A stretch of DNA of 64,000 nt from UBA2336 sp964419145 (GTDB lineage Bacteria > Bacteroidota > Bacteroidia > Cytophagales > Cyclobacteriaceae): NCBI GenBank assembly GCA_964419145.1, contig CAYQOM010000002.1, positions 124,001 through 188,000 of the forward strand, written 5' to 3'. The notes beneath the pieces are model-generated. The model did not search any database and was not told the origin of the DNA. It saw nothing but the letters and a program-made list of their open reading frames with translations. A program made the translations under genes and the position numbers. The stretch's first letter is position 1. Every line of letters starts with the position of its first letter. Shown one piece after another: positions 25,872 to 34,616 of the stretch.

Positions 25872-25953
25872 TCAAAATGCTGCCCCCCGAAAGGTCGTCT
25901 CATACTTGGAAGAATAAGATCACTGGCTTGCCTGATTGGCAGGCCATTTTTTT
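25872..25953 (+). ncRNA. candidate small RNA
   Basis: About 80 nt between the predicted start site after TAATTTTG and the strong terminator at 25925-25953. No RNA family is recognised (it is not SRP RNA, 6S or tmRNA by eye). The evidence is only the promoter-box and terminator pairing. Confidence 0.35.
25925..25953 (+). terminator. rho-independent terminator 2
   Basis: An 8-bp stem GGCTTGCC / GGCAGGCC (one G-T pair) with a 5-nt loop, followed by A and seven T. This is a strong plus-strand terminator without an annotated plus-strand gene before it. Confidence 0.75.
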
Positions 25954-26073
25954 GTACGGTTGCCGAGAATCCCAAGTTTAACTATTGAGGCATGAATGGA
26001 TTTGTCTGGAGACTTCTAATAATTCTTTAGTTTCAGTTAAATGTTCTGCCCCTATGATGTAAGTACAAAATGT

Positions 26074-26081
26074 TAGATTTG
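26074..26081 (+). promoter_or_regulatory. candidate -7 box for the glycan cluster
   Basis: TAGATTTG matches TAnnTTTG and would give a leader of about 13 nt before the acyltransferase ATG. No -33 TTG seen. Confidence 0.35.
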
Positions 26082-26098
26082 AGGGCAATTATAGATCA

Positions 26099-26650
26099 AT
26101 GGAAGCTAATCAGTTCCGAAAGTTCCTGAAATTCAATTTTAAGCACTACTTCCGGTTGTTTTGGCAAAAGCAACGATTGGGTTTTTGCGGAGACCGGGTA
26201 TTTTTTGATGATAATGTAGAGCTGATGCGGTTTCCGAAAGGTATTAGAATTGCCGGCCAAGTGGCTTTAAAAGAGGGGGTGAGGATTTGCGCTTGCAACC
26301 CAACGGCATCTGTTAGCATTGGCGAGAATACCACCATCGGTTACCACACATTTATTTTTGCTTCTGAACAAATCACCATTGGTAAAAACTGCCTGATTGC
26401 ACCGTTCGTTTACCTTGTGGATAGCGACCATGAAATAAACCGTATGAGCCTTATTAATCAACAACCTAACAAAACAGCACCAATTATAATCGGTGATGAT
26501 GTTTGGTTGGGAAGCAATGTTACGGTTTTAAAAGGTGTTCGTATTGGGGATGGGGCTGTAGTGGGTGCCAACTCACTGGTAAATGCCGATGTTGAACCAT
26601 ACACCATTGTGGGAGGTGTACCCGCAAAAGTGATCGGTAAGCGCGAATAG
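26099..26650 (+). CDS. hexapeptide-repeat O-acyltransferase (LbH)
   Basis: 183 aa. The C-terminal two thirds are left-handed beta-helix hexapeptide repeats ending in the classic IIGDDVWLGSNVTVLKGV.. AVVGANSLVNADV.. VGGVPAKVIG signature of NodL/WbbJ/CysE-like acetyltransferases. It probably acetylates a sugar of the surface glycan or sugar acid made by the following genes. First gene of a tight plus-strand run, with one base before the next ATG. Confidence 0.88.
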   Translation: MEANQFRKFLKFNFKHYFRLFWQKQRLGFCGDRVFFDDNVELMRFPKGIRIAGQVALKEGVRICACNPTASVSIGENTTIGYHTFIFASEQITIGKNCLIAPFVYLVDSDHEINRMSLINQQPNKTAPIIIGDDVWLGSNVTVLKGVRIGDGAVVGANSLVNADVEPYTIVGGVPAKVIGKRE

Positions 26651-26651
26651 G

Positions 26652-27335
26652 ATGCTGCGAATTGGTGTAATCATACTTTGTCGTTTTAATTCAACCCGCT
26701 TGCCTGGTAAGGTGCTCATGCATGTTGACAGTAAACCAATTCTTAAGCATACTGTTGATGGTTGGAAATCGCTTGTTCCGGATTTACCACTTATCGTGGC
26801 TACCTCTATACATGAATCCGATAATCCGATTGCAGCATTTTGTACCCGGGAGAATATCCCTTGTTTTCGTGGTGATCTGGATGATGTAGCCGGAAGGTTT
26901 TTGGCATGTGCCAGGGAGAATAATCTTGATGTAGCTATTCGTTTTAATGGCGATAATTTCTTTCTAGATAAAAATCTGATACCTGAATTTGTGCGGACTG
27001 TTAGATCAGGAGGTTATTCATTTTACTCGAATGTAAAAGACAGAACTTACCCGAGAGGAATGAGCCTGGAAGCTGTAGATGTCGGATATCTGAATCAGCA
27101 AATGCAATTCTTCAAAGAAGCCCGGTATCGTGAGCATGTAACCCTGTATTTCTACGAAAATCCTCCCGAAAAATCTCTTTATTTCTACAATAACGTCCTC
27201 CCGAAGGCAGGAGGAGTACAATTGGCTGTTGACACACAGGAAGATTTTATACGCGTTAAAAAGATGTATAGCCAGTTACAGACAAATGTTGCAGATTTGC
27301 GGTCTATTTATCAAAGCTATTTAAAAGCAGGGTGA
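26652..27335 (+). CDS. cytidylyltransferase, SpsF/CMP-sugar-acid synthetase type
   Basis: 227 aa nucleotidyltransferase fold. The N-terminal IILCRFNSTRLPGK (7-20) is the nucleotide-binding loop of the CMP-Neu5Ac/CMP-KDO synthetase superfamily, SpsF branch. Further acidic residues lie in FRGDLDDVAGRF and RFNGDNFFLD. Coupled by overlap to a SpsE/NeuB-like synthase, it likely activates the nonulosonic-type acid made by that enzyme (inference). Confidence 0.83.
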   Translation: MLRIGVIILCRFNSTRLPGKVLMHVDSKPILKHTVDGWKSLVPDLPLIVATSIHESDNPIAAFCTRENIPCFRGDLDDVAGRFLACARENNLDVAIRFNGDNFFLDKNLIPEFVRTVRSGGYSFYSNVKDRTYPRGMSLEAVDVGYLNQQMQFFKEARYREHVTLYFYENPPEKSLYFYNNVLPKAGGVQLAVDTQEDFIRVKKMYSQLQTNVADLRSIYQSYLKAG

Positions 27336-27337
27336 TC

Positions 27338-28354
27338 ATGGAAAATCCTTTTTTAGGAAAATACGGACCGCTATTAATTGCTGAAATCGGGGGTAACCAC
27401 GAAGGTAACTTTGAATATGCCAGGAAACTTACAAAGCTGGCTATTGATTCAGGGGCAGATTTTGTGAAGTTTCAGATTTACACGGGCGATACACTTGTGT
27501 CGTCAATTGAAAGTCCGGATAGAAATGCACACTTTAAAAAATTTGAACTAACACCCAAGCAGCACGTTGAATTGGCTAAAATGGTTACAGATGCGGGTGT
27601 TCAGTATATGGCTTCTGTATGGGACCTCAGCGCTTTAGATTGGATTGATGAATTTTTACCAATCTATAAAATTGGAAGCGGTGACCTTACCGCTTATCCG
27701 ATACTCAGGGAATTTGCAAAACGAGAAAAACCAATCATTCTTTCAACAGGTTTGGCTACCACTCAGGAAATTATGGAAGCTGTATCGGTCATTCAATCTG
27801 AAAACCCGGTTTATAAGGATAAGCGAAAACTTGCATTGCTTCAATGTACCAGCATGTATCCGATTAACCCGGAGGACGCCAATCTTAATGTGATGTACGA
27901 GCTTCGGCAAAAGACAGGGTTGACAATTGGTTACTCAGATCACACAGAAGGATGTAAGGCTCTGTACTATGCTGTGGCGATGGGGGCAGAAATTCTGGAG
28001 TTTCATTTTACTGATACACGCGAAGGGAAGCAGTTTCGTGATCATAAAGTTTCCTTAACAAGCGAGGAGGTGAAGCAACTAATTGCTGAAATTGAGCTTA
28101 TACGAAAATATCAAGGGGTATATAAAAAGCAACCCACTGCTGTTGAGTTGGCCAATAAGCATGAGGTCTCATTCCGGAGAGCGGTGTATCCTGCTCGGGA
28201 TATTGCCGCAGGTGAACTACTTACAACAAATAACCTGACCGTGCTTAGGCCGAATCATGGAATTGATGCACGTGAATTTGATAACGTGTTAGGTAAAAAA
28301 TCTAAAGTTTCTTTGAAGAAACATCAAAAATTGGATTGGGACATGTTCGAATGA
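27338..28354 (+). CDS. NeuB/SpsE-family N-acetylneuraminate (nonulosonate) synthase
   Basis: Condenses phosphoenolpyruvate with an N-acyl hexosamine to form a nine-carbon sugar acid. 338 aa: TIM-barrel NeuB domain (IAEIGGNHEGN near 14-24, FVKFQIYTGD, YKIGSGDL, ILSTGLAT, LLQCTSMYP, IGYSDHTEG) and a C-terminal SAF antifreeze-like domain (about 275-338, VYPARDIAAGELLTTNNLTVLRP). The frame opens with GTG 27332 overlapping the previous stop; ATG 27338 gives the family-like MENPF start. Which nonulosonate is made cannot be told, as no epimerase or Pse/Leg genes are in the window. Confidence 0.88.
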   Translation: MENPFLGKYGPLLIAEIGGNHEGNFEYARKLTKLAIDSGADFVKFQIYTGDTLVSSIESPDRNAHFKKFELTPKQHVELAKMVTDAGVQYMASVWDLSALDWIDEFLPIYKIGSGDLTAYPILREFAKREKPIILSTGLATTQEIMEAVSVIQSENPVYKDKRKLALLQCTSMYPINPEDANLNVMYELRQKTGLTIGYSDHTEGCKALYYAVAMGAEILEFHFTDTREGKQFRDHKVSLTSEEVKQLIAEIELIRKYQGVYKKQPTAVELANKHEVSFRRAVYPARDIAAGELLTTNNLTVLRPNHGIDAREFDNVLGKKSKVSLKKHQKLDWDMFE

Positions 28355-28980
28355 TGATTAGGATTTCACAATATTATATAAGAACACTTAGACCCGTTCT
28401 CCTTGGTTGGATGACTAAGATACTATTTGGAAGTAAACGAGTTAGAATAGGCAAAAACTTTAGAACGGATGGAATACCTAGAATTCTGGTTGACAAATCT
28501 TGCAAGATCATAATAGGCGATAATGTTGAATTTCGTAGAAATGTTGAGATAAGGTCCCATGGAAACTCAACCGTAAAAATTGGTAGTAACGTAAGGGTGG
28601 ATCGAGGAGTAAGATTACTAGCGGCAAATAACGCGGTGGTTTCATTGAATGATGAGGTGCGAGTGGGATTGTACAGCGTATTTAATGGCGGTGATTCAAT
28701 TTTTGTTGGAAAAAAGAGTCTGATATCAGGTTTTGTTTATTTACAAACGAGTATGCATGGTTTTTCTCAAAAAACCACACCGATTCAAGACCAAAGTTAT
28801 GAACATGCTCCTGTTAAACTTGAAGATGACACATGGCTTGGTACACATGTTGTGGTTTTACCTGGCGTTACGATTCATCAAGGAGGAGTAGTGGGTAGTA
28901 ACGCTGTTGTTAACAAGGATGTTTCTGCCTACCAAGTTGTTGCTGGCATTCCTGCAAAGCCAATAAAAGAAAGAGAATGA
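28351..28980 (+). CDS. second hexapeptide-repeat acyltransferase
   Basis: 209 aa. LbH fold with early GKNFRTDGIPRILVD and C-terminal DTWLGTHVVVLPGVTIHQGG, GSNAVVNKDV and GIPAKPIKERE. The open frame starts at TTG 28336, but ATG 28351 overlaps the NeuB stop (ATGA) and is preferred. The sequence looks more A/T-rich than the housekeeping genes, as is common in transferred glycan genes. It probably modifies the same glycan as the gene at 26099. Confidence 0.85.
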   Translation: MMIRISQYYIRTLRPVLLGWMTKILFGSKRVRIGKNFRTDGIPRILVDKSCKIIIGDNVEFRRNVEIRSHGNSTVKIGSNVRVDRGVRLLAANNAVVSLNDEVRVGLYSVFNGGDSIFVGKKSLISGFVYLQTSMHGFSQKTTPIQDQSYEHAPVKLEDDTWLGTHVVVLPGVTIHQGGVVGSNAVVNKDVSAYQVVAGIPAKPIKERE

Positions 28981-30353
28981 AAAATAATCCGTTAGTTACA
29001 ATATACATTACGAATTATAACTATGGAAAATTCATAAAGCAGTCCATAGAAAGTGCATTAAATCAATCCTTACAAGATTTTGAGCTATTGATTATTGATG
29101 ATGGGTCAACCGATAACAGCAAAGAAATCATTGAAACCTATCGCAATCATTCGCAAGTCACTATCATTTATCAACAAAATCAGGGGCTCAATGTAACGAA
29201 CAATATCGCCATGCGCGCTTCGCGCGGTAAATATATTATGCGTCTGGATGCAGATGATTTTCTTGATCCGCACGCATTAATGATTTTAAGTGATGCGCTT
29301 GAAAGGGATCAGGAACTAGGGATGGTTTTCCCTGATTACTTTTTGGTTGATGAACACGGGAATGTTTTAAATGTTGAGCGAAGAAATTCGTTTAAAGACT
29401 CGGTTTCCTTGATGGATATGCCTGCCCATGGGGCTTGCACCATGATTCGCAAGTCTTATCTTGAAAGTGTAGGCGGATACGATGAAGAATTTATGTGTCA
29501 GGATGGTTATGAGTTGTGGATCAAATTCTCAAGCCGTTATAAGGTTCTGAATGTCCCCACGCCACTTTTTTATTATCGTCAACATGGAAAGAATCTTACT
29601 TCAAACGAACAACGTATTCTCACTACGCGTTCCAGAATTAAGGAGAAGCATCTAGAAAAAGAGGCCATCTTAAAACCCACAACTGTTGCGGTATTACCTG
29701 TTCGTGAAACATTAGTTAATTCAGGTAATTTGGCATTAAAATCAATAGGCCCTAAGCGTGTCCTACAACATAAGATTGACGAATTGATTCAGGTAAAAAA
29801 CCTTTCCTTGATTGTTGTGTCATCTCCGGCAGAAGAAATTGAAGAATTAGTGATTCGATTATATGGAAATAATCCAAAGATTAAATTCCATAAACGCGAT
29901 GAATCTCTTGCCCGGCTGAATGTTGGACTTGTTGAAACGATTGAAAATGTGCTGCATTTTGATCCGGTTCAATCACTTTCTCCGGAGATTATCGTTATAG
30001 CTTCTGTAGAATTCCCATTCGTGTTGGCATCTGAATATGATGATGCAGTTAATACACTAATGCTCTTTAATACCGATTCGTTGATTACGGTGCGTGCTGA
30101 TAATAGTGTATTCTATCAGCATCATGGTTCGGGCATGGAAGCCATTCTGGGTATGGATAGATTTTCGAAATTAGAACGGGAAACTCTTTATCGGTATGCT
30201 GGAGGAGTTATCGTTACCCGAACATCGGCTTTCAGGAAATCAAAGTCACTCATAACCGGTATAGTAGGTCATACGATTGTTAGCCAGAAATCGGCACATC
30301 GAATTCAAACTGCATTCGACCTAAAGGTTGCAGAGCGGATTGCCGATTTGTAA
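28977..30353 (+). CDS. GT2 glycosyltransferase fused to a cytidylyltransferase-like domain
   Basis: 458 aa. Residues 1-220 are a GT-A glycosyltransferase family 2 domain (TIYITNYNYGKFI, DDG 41-43, DADD 91-94). From about 237 a second domain starts TVAVLPVRETLVNSGNLAL and ends SQKSAHRIQTAFDLKVAERI. This order of elements resembles CMP-sugar-acid synthetases: a variant loop, a central strand with SSPAEEI, and a C-terminal A(F)DL-AE helix. The usual R-x-G/S-S-K loop is degenerate (PVRETLVNSG), so the second domain may be non-catalytic. It overlaps the acyltransferase by 4 bp and is the last plus-strand gene of the cluster. Confidence 0.8.
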   Translation: MKNNPLVTIYITNYNYGKFIKQSIESALNQSLQDFELLIIDDGSTDNSKEIIETYRNHSQVTIIYQQNQGLNVTNNIAMRASRGKYIMRLDADDFLDPHALMILSDALERDQELGMVFPDYFLVDEHGNVLNVERRNSFKDSVSLMDMPAHGACTMIRKSYLESVGGYDEEFMCQDGYELWIKFSSRYKVLNVPTPLFYYRQHGKNLTSNEQRILTTRSRIKEKHLEKEAILKPTTVAVLPVRETLVNSGNLALKSIGPKRVLQHKIDELIQVKNLSLIVVSSPAEEIEELVIRLYGNNPKIKFHKRDESLARLNVGLVETIENVLHFDPVQSLSPEIIVIASVEFPFVLASEYDDAVNTLMLFNTDSLITVRADNSVFYQHHGSGMEAILGMDRFSKLERETLYRYAGGVIVTRTSAFRKSKSLITGIVGHTIVSQKSAHRIQTAFDLKVAERIADL

Positions 30354-30362
30354 TGGATAGAC

Positions 30363-31241
30363 TTAGCTGGTCAAGTCTGTTTTTCTTTCAAAGGCATCAA
30401 TAAAAGAGTCGGGCGTAGCGTTGTAAATCTTCGTTTTTCTTGATCGTGCATAGTCTTCCAGATCAAAATAAGCAGCAAATGCCAGTTGCCATTTATGCAG
30501 TATCTCATGTAATCTTCGAACACCTCCTCGCTTCAACATGTGCTGCGGTGTGGAAGTGGTTTCGTCATAAAAATGCTTTTGGTTTACCAAAACAGTATTG
30601 TCTTGTGTTACGCTCACTTCCTTCATCCATGAATGATCAGCGCCAAGCAATGTGATTTCCTCAAATCCGGAGTTAAGGGCAATCATCAAAGATGGAATAA
30701 GTACGTTATGTGGTCGTGGCATGCCCAGGTTAAGCCGGTAGCAAATCCTTTTAAATGCGCGAAACCCTTCCACCGGTGTGCGATTGAAATAGGAAAATGA
30801 AAAATTTTTGTTGTGCTCAATCCACTTTTTCCATTCCTTGTTTTGTTTGGCTTCAGCGGGCAGGTAAAGTGTTACCGGCCATTGTGTTTTAGTAGCGAGT
30901 ACTCCCCATAAGCCCTTCTTTTTCTCTTTCAGTCGTTCATCACTGTTGTCTTCCCACATATCGGGACTAATAATAACATAGTAAGCAGGCCTGAGCAGGG
31001 TGTAATATTCGCTAGCCGCAAACATGTTTAAAGCTAACAAATTATGCTTTTTCAAAAACGCTGAATGCGCCTGTAATGATGTGGTAAGGCTTGGGCCGTT
31101 GGCAAGTATAATAAGGTTACCAGCATTTTTAATGGATTTGATTTTTCCCCAAGGCCGTGAAAAAAATGGAATACGCAACAAGGTAATCAGGGATAACACC
31201 ACATTCTGGAAAAAATCACGAATTATGATTATCGTATTCAT
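30363..31241 (-). CDS. DUF115/MptE-like or GT42-sialyltransferase-like protein
   Basis: 292 aa. An N-terminal hydrophobic segment (about 3-25) is followed by LIILANGPSL (43-52), the nucleotide-binding motif shared by DUF115 (Maf/MptE-like) proteins and family-42 sialyltransferases. LGADHSW occurs in the second half. Next to NeuB and CMP-synthetase genes, a role in transferring or handling a nonulosonic acid is plausible but not shown. Its start overlaps the stop of the upstream GT2 gene by 4 bp. Confidence 0.7.
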   Translation of the reverse strand: MNTIIIIRDFFQNVVLSLITLLRIPFFSRPWGKIKSIKNAGNLIILANGPSLTTSLQAHSAFLKKHNLLALNMFAASEYYTLLRPAYYVIISPDMWEDNSDERLKEKKKGLWGVLATKTQWPVTLYLPAEAKQNKEWKKWIEHNKNFSFSYFNRTPVEGFRAFKRICYRLNLGMPRPHNVLIPSLMIALNSGFEEITLLGADHSWMKEVSVTQDNTVLVNQKHFYDETTSTPQHMLKRGGVRRLHEILHKWQLAFAAYFDLEDYARSRKTKIYNATPDSFIDAFERKTDLTS

Positions 31242-32146
31242 GTGTTTTTAAAAAGTAGCCCCTTAATCACCCAATATCTGAACCGAATCAACATAATGCC
31301 TGCCGAAAATTTACCTTGTAAAAAATACAACAAGGAAAGAATTCCCGTTCCTGCAATCTTATATGATTCTTCGAATATCTTATCTATCACCTTTCCTGAT
31401 TCGCGGATACGTTTGCGTTCACTGGTACCCACGCCAATACCTAAACCACGAATGTATGAAAGTTCCACCCGTTTTGGCGGTATAATGTGCTCAACCACAA
31501 CGTGTGGCACATAAAAAATCTTTTCGTTGTTTTGCTTTAGACGGTCAAACACATCTTTCTCATCTCCGCCTTCCAATCCACTCCCTTTTCTGCCAAGATC
31601 TGTATTAAATAAACCGTATTGATCAAAAGCTTGCTTTCGAAAGGCCATGTTGGCGCCAATAGGGAATTTTCTGCCTGTGAATTTTTTGATTTGGCCGCCC
31701 ATATCCTGGGCCGCTACCAATGGCAAAAGGTACCTCGACATCCACACTGGTGTGTCACCTTCGTAGACAGGAATAATTTTCCCACCAATAGCCGTTGCCT
31801 CAGGGTGTGAAGTAAAAAAGCTATTCAAGCTTGAAATGTATTCAGAAGTGGTAAAGGCATCATCATCCAAAAATGCAATGATGTTTCCTTTGGATTCACG
31901 AATACCCCGATTACGCGATTGTGAATGACCTTGAATGTGTTCAAAAAAATAATTAAAAGTTGTATCTGGATATTTTGCAATGGTAGCTTTACAGATTTCG
32001 GCTGTTTGATCAGTGCTGTTGTTATCGACAATAATTACCTCGTACAGTTTTTTGTCCGTACGCTGGTTGTGCAAATGTTCCAGGCATTTACCTATGTACC
32101 GGTCGCGGTTATAGGTGCAGACAATAACGGAAATGAAGTTATCCAT
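31238..32146 (-). CDS. GT2 family glycosyltransferase
   Basis: 302 aa, GT-A fold: ISVIVCTYNRDRYI at the N-terminus, DNNSTD, FLDDDAF (the DXD-type metal site) and a C-terminal hydrophobic segment that may touch the membrane. Transfers a sugar from a nucleotide donor during surface-glycan assembly; donor and acceptor unknown. Overlaps YfhO by 8 bp and the DUF115-like gene by 4 bp, so it is cotranscribed with both. Confidence 0.9.
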   Translation of the reverse strand: MDNFISVIVCTYNRDRYIGKCLEHLHNQRTDKKLYEVIIVDNNSTDQTAEICKATIAKYPDTTFNYFFEHIQGHSQSRNRGIRESKGNIIAFLDDDAFTTSEYISSLNSFFTSHPEATAIGGKIIPVYEGDTPVWMSRYLLPLVAAQDMGGQIKKFTGRKFPIGANMAFRKQAFDQYGLFNTDLGRKGSGLEGGDEKDVFDRLKQNNEKIFYVPHVVVEHIIPPKRVELSYIRGLGIGVGTSERKRIRESGKVIDKIFEESYKIAGTGILSLLYFLQGKFSAGIMLIRFRYWVIKGLLFKNT

Positions 32147-34574
32147 TGCTCGGTCTGCGGTTCTTCCAGATAGACCATCCTAAACTACCTGCAAATGAAA
32201 TCAGTAACAGGATATTGGCAACCAGCATTACAGTGTTTCCTGTAAAATAAGACTTAGGTTGAAATCTGAATTCAATGACATGGCTTCCGGCAGGAATTTT
32301 TATTGCTCTAAGAACGTAGTTTACACGATCAATTGAAGCCTCCTGGCCGTCAATAAAAGCTTTCCACCCCTCCGGATAATAAATCTCCGAAAACACCGCA
32401 TAGCCATCAGTTGCTGTTGTGGCCTCATATACCAATTTGTTTGGAGCATATTCGTTAAGTGTGATGGTTGCACTGGAATCGTAGGTAAGTTCTGGCTTGC
32501 TGAATTTTGAAACATCGATCACCGCTTGGGTTTTGGTATTGATGGAGTCGAGCAGTTGAATTTCTTCATCAGGATTGTTGGCAACTACTATCTCCTGCAC
32601 AAACCAGGCATTGCCATTTTGGTGCGGATTGCGGATAACCGCATCAGCGGTTTGTCCGGCCAATAGGTAGCGGGTGTTCAGCATATTCAGCACGTTGGCA
32701 TTGCTGGCCGTGATGTTGCCGGCCTGCATGATGTCGTTCATTTCATGCTGAAGGTGGTGTGTAATCAAATCCTGATACCTGCGCATTTTGGCTCCGTGAT
32801 AGCCTCCGATGGAATGATGAAAAGCGGATGTTCGCGCCTCATTAAACGGATTTTGGAGATTAAGTACGCGGAAAGAAGTGCTTTTATCTTGTTTAATTAA
32901 TTGGTCGGCTGGTGTTTCAGTAAAGAAATTATTTCTGCGTTTCTTGATGTAGTTCTCTTCCTGCACATAGCGGTAATCAACTCCCATAATATCAATTACC
33001 ATGAGCAGGATGAGCAAACCTGAAAACACAGCTGTACCGATTGACTTGCGCAAATAGAAAAAGACCACTCCTCCAGCAGCAATAACAAAGAAAAGAGTTC
33101 TGAACGCATCTTTACGTATGATTGACTTGCGGGATGAATCCACCGCGTTCTTTACCCATTGCGGTACATCGCCTAAATCAAGTGCCGGTATGTAAGCTAT
33201 GATAGCGATTATTAGCGCGAGCCCACCGGTTATGCCCAGTGCAATGAATAGATTCTTCTGACTTTTTTTATCCCATTTTTCCTGTAATAGTTTTTCAAGG
33301 CCCAGGCACCCCAACAAGGGCATAGCCATCAGCGCAATGACTACAGCCATGGAAACGGCTCTGAACTTGTTGTACATCGGCAGGTAGTCGAACAGGAAAT
33401 AATTCACCGAGGGAAAATGCTTTCCCCATGAGAGTACAATCGATAAAACGGTTGCTGCAACAAGCCAACTCGTATACCGCTTATCAGCATACAAAATGCC
33501 TAATACAAAAAAGAATACAACCAACGCACCAGCGTAAACCGGTCCGCTCGTAAAAGGCTGTGGGCCCCAATAGCCAAGTAGTCCGCGGGTGTATTGCGCA
33601 ATCTGGGCTTCGGGTACATTGTTTTGTCTAAGAGCTATTTCAAGGTCACTGTTTTGACCGGTGTAATTTCCGGAAGCGCCTCCGTAAAAATTAGGAACAA
33701 GAAAAGTAAAACTCTCAGCTACACCGCTACTCCACTCAAAGGCATAATCGCGGTCAAGGCCACCGGTGCTTTGGGTGTTGCTGGTTAATTCTGATTTTCC
33801 GCGAATGGAATATTTGCCATACTCGTAAGTCGACCACAGTTTACCCAGGTTGGCGCCAATAGCCAGCACAACTGCACCGACAAGTAAAGTGGATGAAATA
33901 AAAAAAGATTTTATCTCCTTTTCCCGCACGGCAAAAATCAGTTGAACAATGCCGTAAATCACCAGCATCAGTCCGAGGTAATAGGTGATTTGTATGTGGT
34001 TACTGTTGATTTCGAGTGCCAGCGCCAGCGCAGTTAAGGCAAACCCCCACAAGAATTTTTTGGTATAGGCAAGATGCACCCCGGCAAGCACCAATGGTGC
34101 GTAGGCGATGGCGCGCATCTTCCACAGGTGTCCGGCTTCAATACTCACAATAAAGTATGTACTAAAGGCGTAGGCTATGGCCCCGGCAATAGCAATGGAT
34201 GGCCGAACACCAAACACGATCAACAAAATGTAAAAGCACACCAGCGACAGAAATGTTTCTTTTGCTGAACCTGGAAAACCTAATGAAATTACTTTTTCGA
34301 TAATGGTTAACGGCTCTGATCCTGACCAGCGCAGGTTAATCAGGTATGCCGGCATGCCACTGAACATGCTGTTTGTCCAAAGTCCTTCTTCCCCTGTTTT
34401 TTGGCGAAAGGCTGCCAATTCCGAACCGGAGGCAATCCCCTGGTTCACATCATTTTGATTCAGGATTTTACCCTCAAAGAAAATGGGGGAGTAGAAAATC
34501 ACCGTAAGCAAAATGAATATCAGGATGGCGAGCAGGTGAGGTAAAGCTTTTTGCTTGACAGTAGCGAAGTTCAT
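32139..34574 (-). CDS. YfhO family membrane protein
   Basis: About 811 aa: a dozen or more hydrophobic helices in the first ~530 residues with the N-terminal luminal pattern GMPAYLI, then a soluble C-terminal domain and one final helix. YfhO proteins are GT-C-like and are linked to glycosylation of teichoic acids or lipids in Firmicutes; the function in Bacteroidota is not settled. The frame extends to a TTG at 34598, but ATG 34574 (MNFATVKQ) is preferred because a TACTTTTG box covers 34596-34603. Confidence 0.88.
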   Translation of the reverse strand: MNFATVKQKALPHLLAILIFILLTVIFYSPIFFEGKILNQNDVNQGIASGSELAAFRQKTGEEGLWTNSMFSGMPAYLINLRWSGSEPLTIIEKVISLGFPGSAKETFLSLVCFYILLIVFGVRPSIAIAGAIAYAFSTYFIVSIEAGHLWKMRAIAYAPLVLAGVHLAYTKKFLWGFALTALALALEINSNHIQITYYLGLMLVIYGIVQLIFAVREKEIKSFFISSTLLVGAVVLAIGANLGKLWSTYEYGKYSIRGKSELTSNTQSTGGLDRDYAFEWSSGVAESFTFLVPNFYGGASGNYTGQNSDLEIALRQNNVPEAQIAQYTRGLLGYWGPQPFTSGPVYAGALVVFFFVLGILYADKRYTSWLVAATVLSIVLSWGKHFPSVNYFLFDYLPMYNKFRAVSMAVVIALMAMPLLGCLGLEKLLQEKWDKKSQKNLFIALGITGGLALIIAIIAYIPALDLGDVPQWVKNAVDSSRKSIIRKDAFRTLFFVIAAGGVVFFYLRKSIGTAVFSGLLILLMVIDIMGVDYRYVQEENYIKKRRNNFFTETPADQLIKQDKSTSFRVLNLQNPFNEARTSAFHHSIGGYHGAKMRRYQDLITHHLQHEMNDIMQAGNITASNANVLNMLNTRYLLAGQTADAVIRNPHQNGNAWFVQEIVVANNPDEEIQLLDSINTKTQAVIDVSKFSKPELTYDSSATITLNEYAPNKLVYEATTATDGYAVFSEIYYPEGWKAFIDGQEASIDRVNYVLRAIKIPAGSHVIEFRFQPKSYFTGNTVMLVANILLLISFAGSLGWSIWKNRRPSNG

Positions 34575-34595
34575 GAGCCAGAAATTAGTAAAGAG

Positions 34596-34603
34596 CAAAA
34601 GTA
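34596..34603 (-). promoter_or_regulatory. candidate -7 box upstream of yfhO
   Basis: Minus-strand TACTTTTG fits TAnnTTTG, leaving about 17 nt to ATG 34574. Only the -7 element is seen. Confidence 0.3.
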
Positions 34604-34616
34604 TAAAAAACGCGTT

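Larger units (their letters stand above)
25687..26098. other. gene-free divergent interval with two orphan plus-strand terminators
   Basis: 412 bp between the sensor kinase (minus) and the glycan cluster (plus). No convincing protein is encoded. It contains two plus-strand hairpin/T-tract terminators (25788-25810, 25925-25953), a TAATTTTG box between them and a TAGATTTG box before the acyltransferase. This arrangement suggests at least one small transcript. Confidence 0.6.

Noticed and set aside
25787..25975. 62-aa minus-strand open frame in the kinase-glycan spacer
   Set aside because: No start-site support or recognisable family; it overlaps two terminator hairpins of the other strand.
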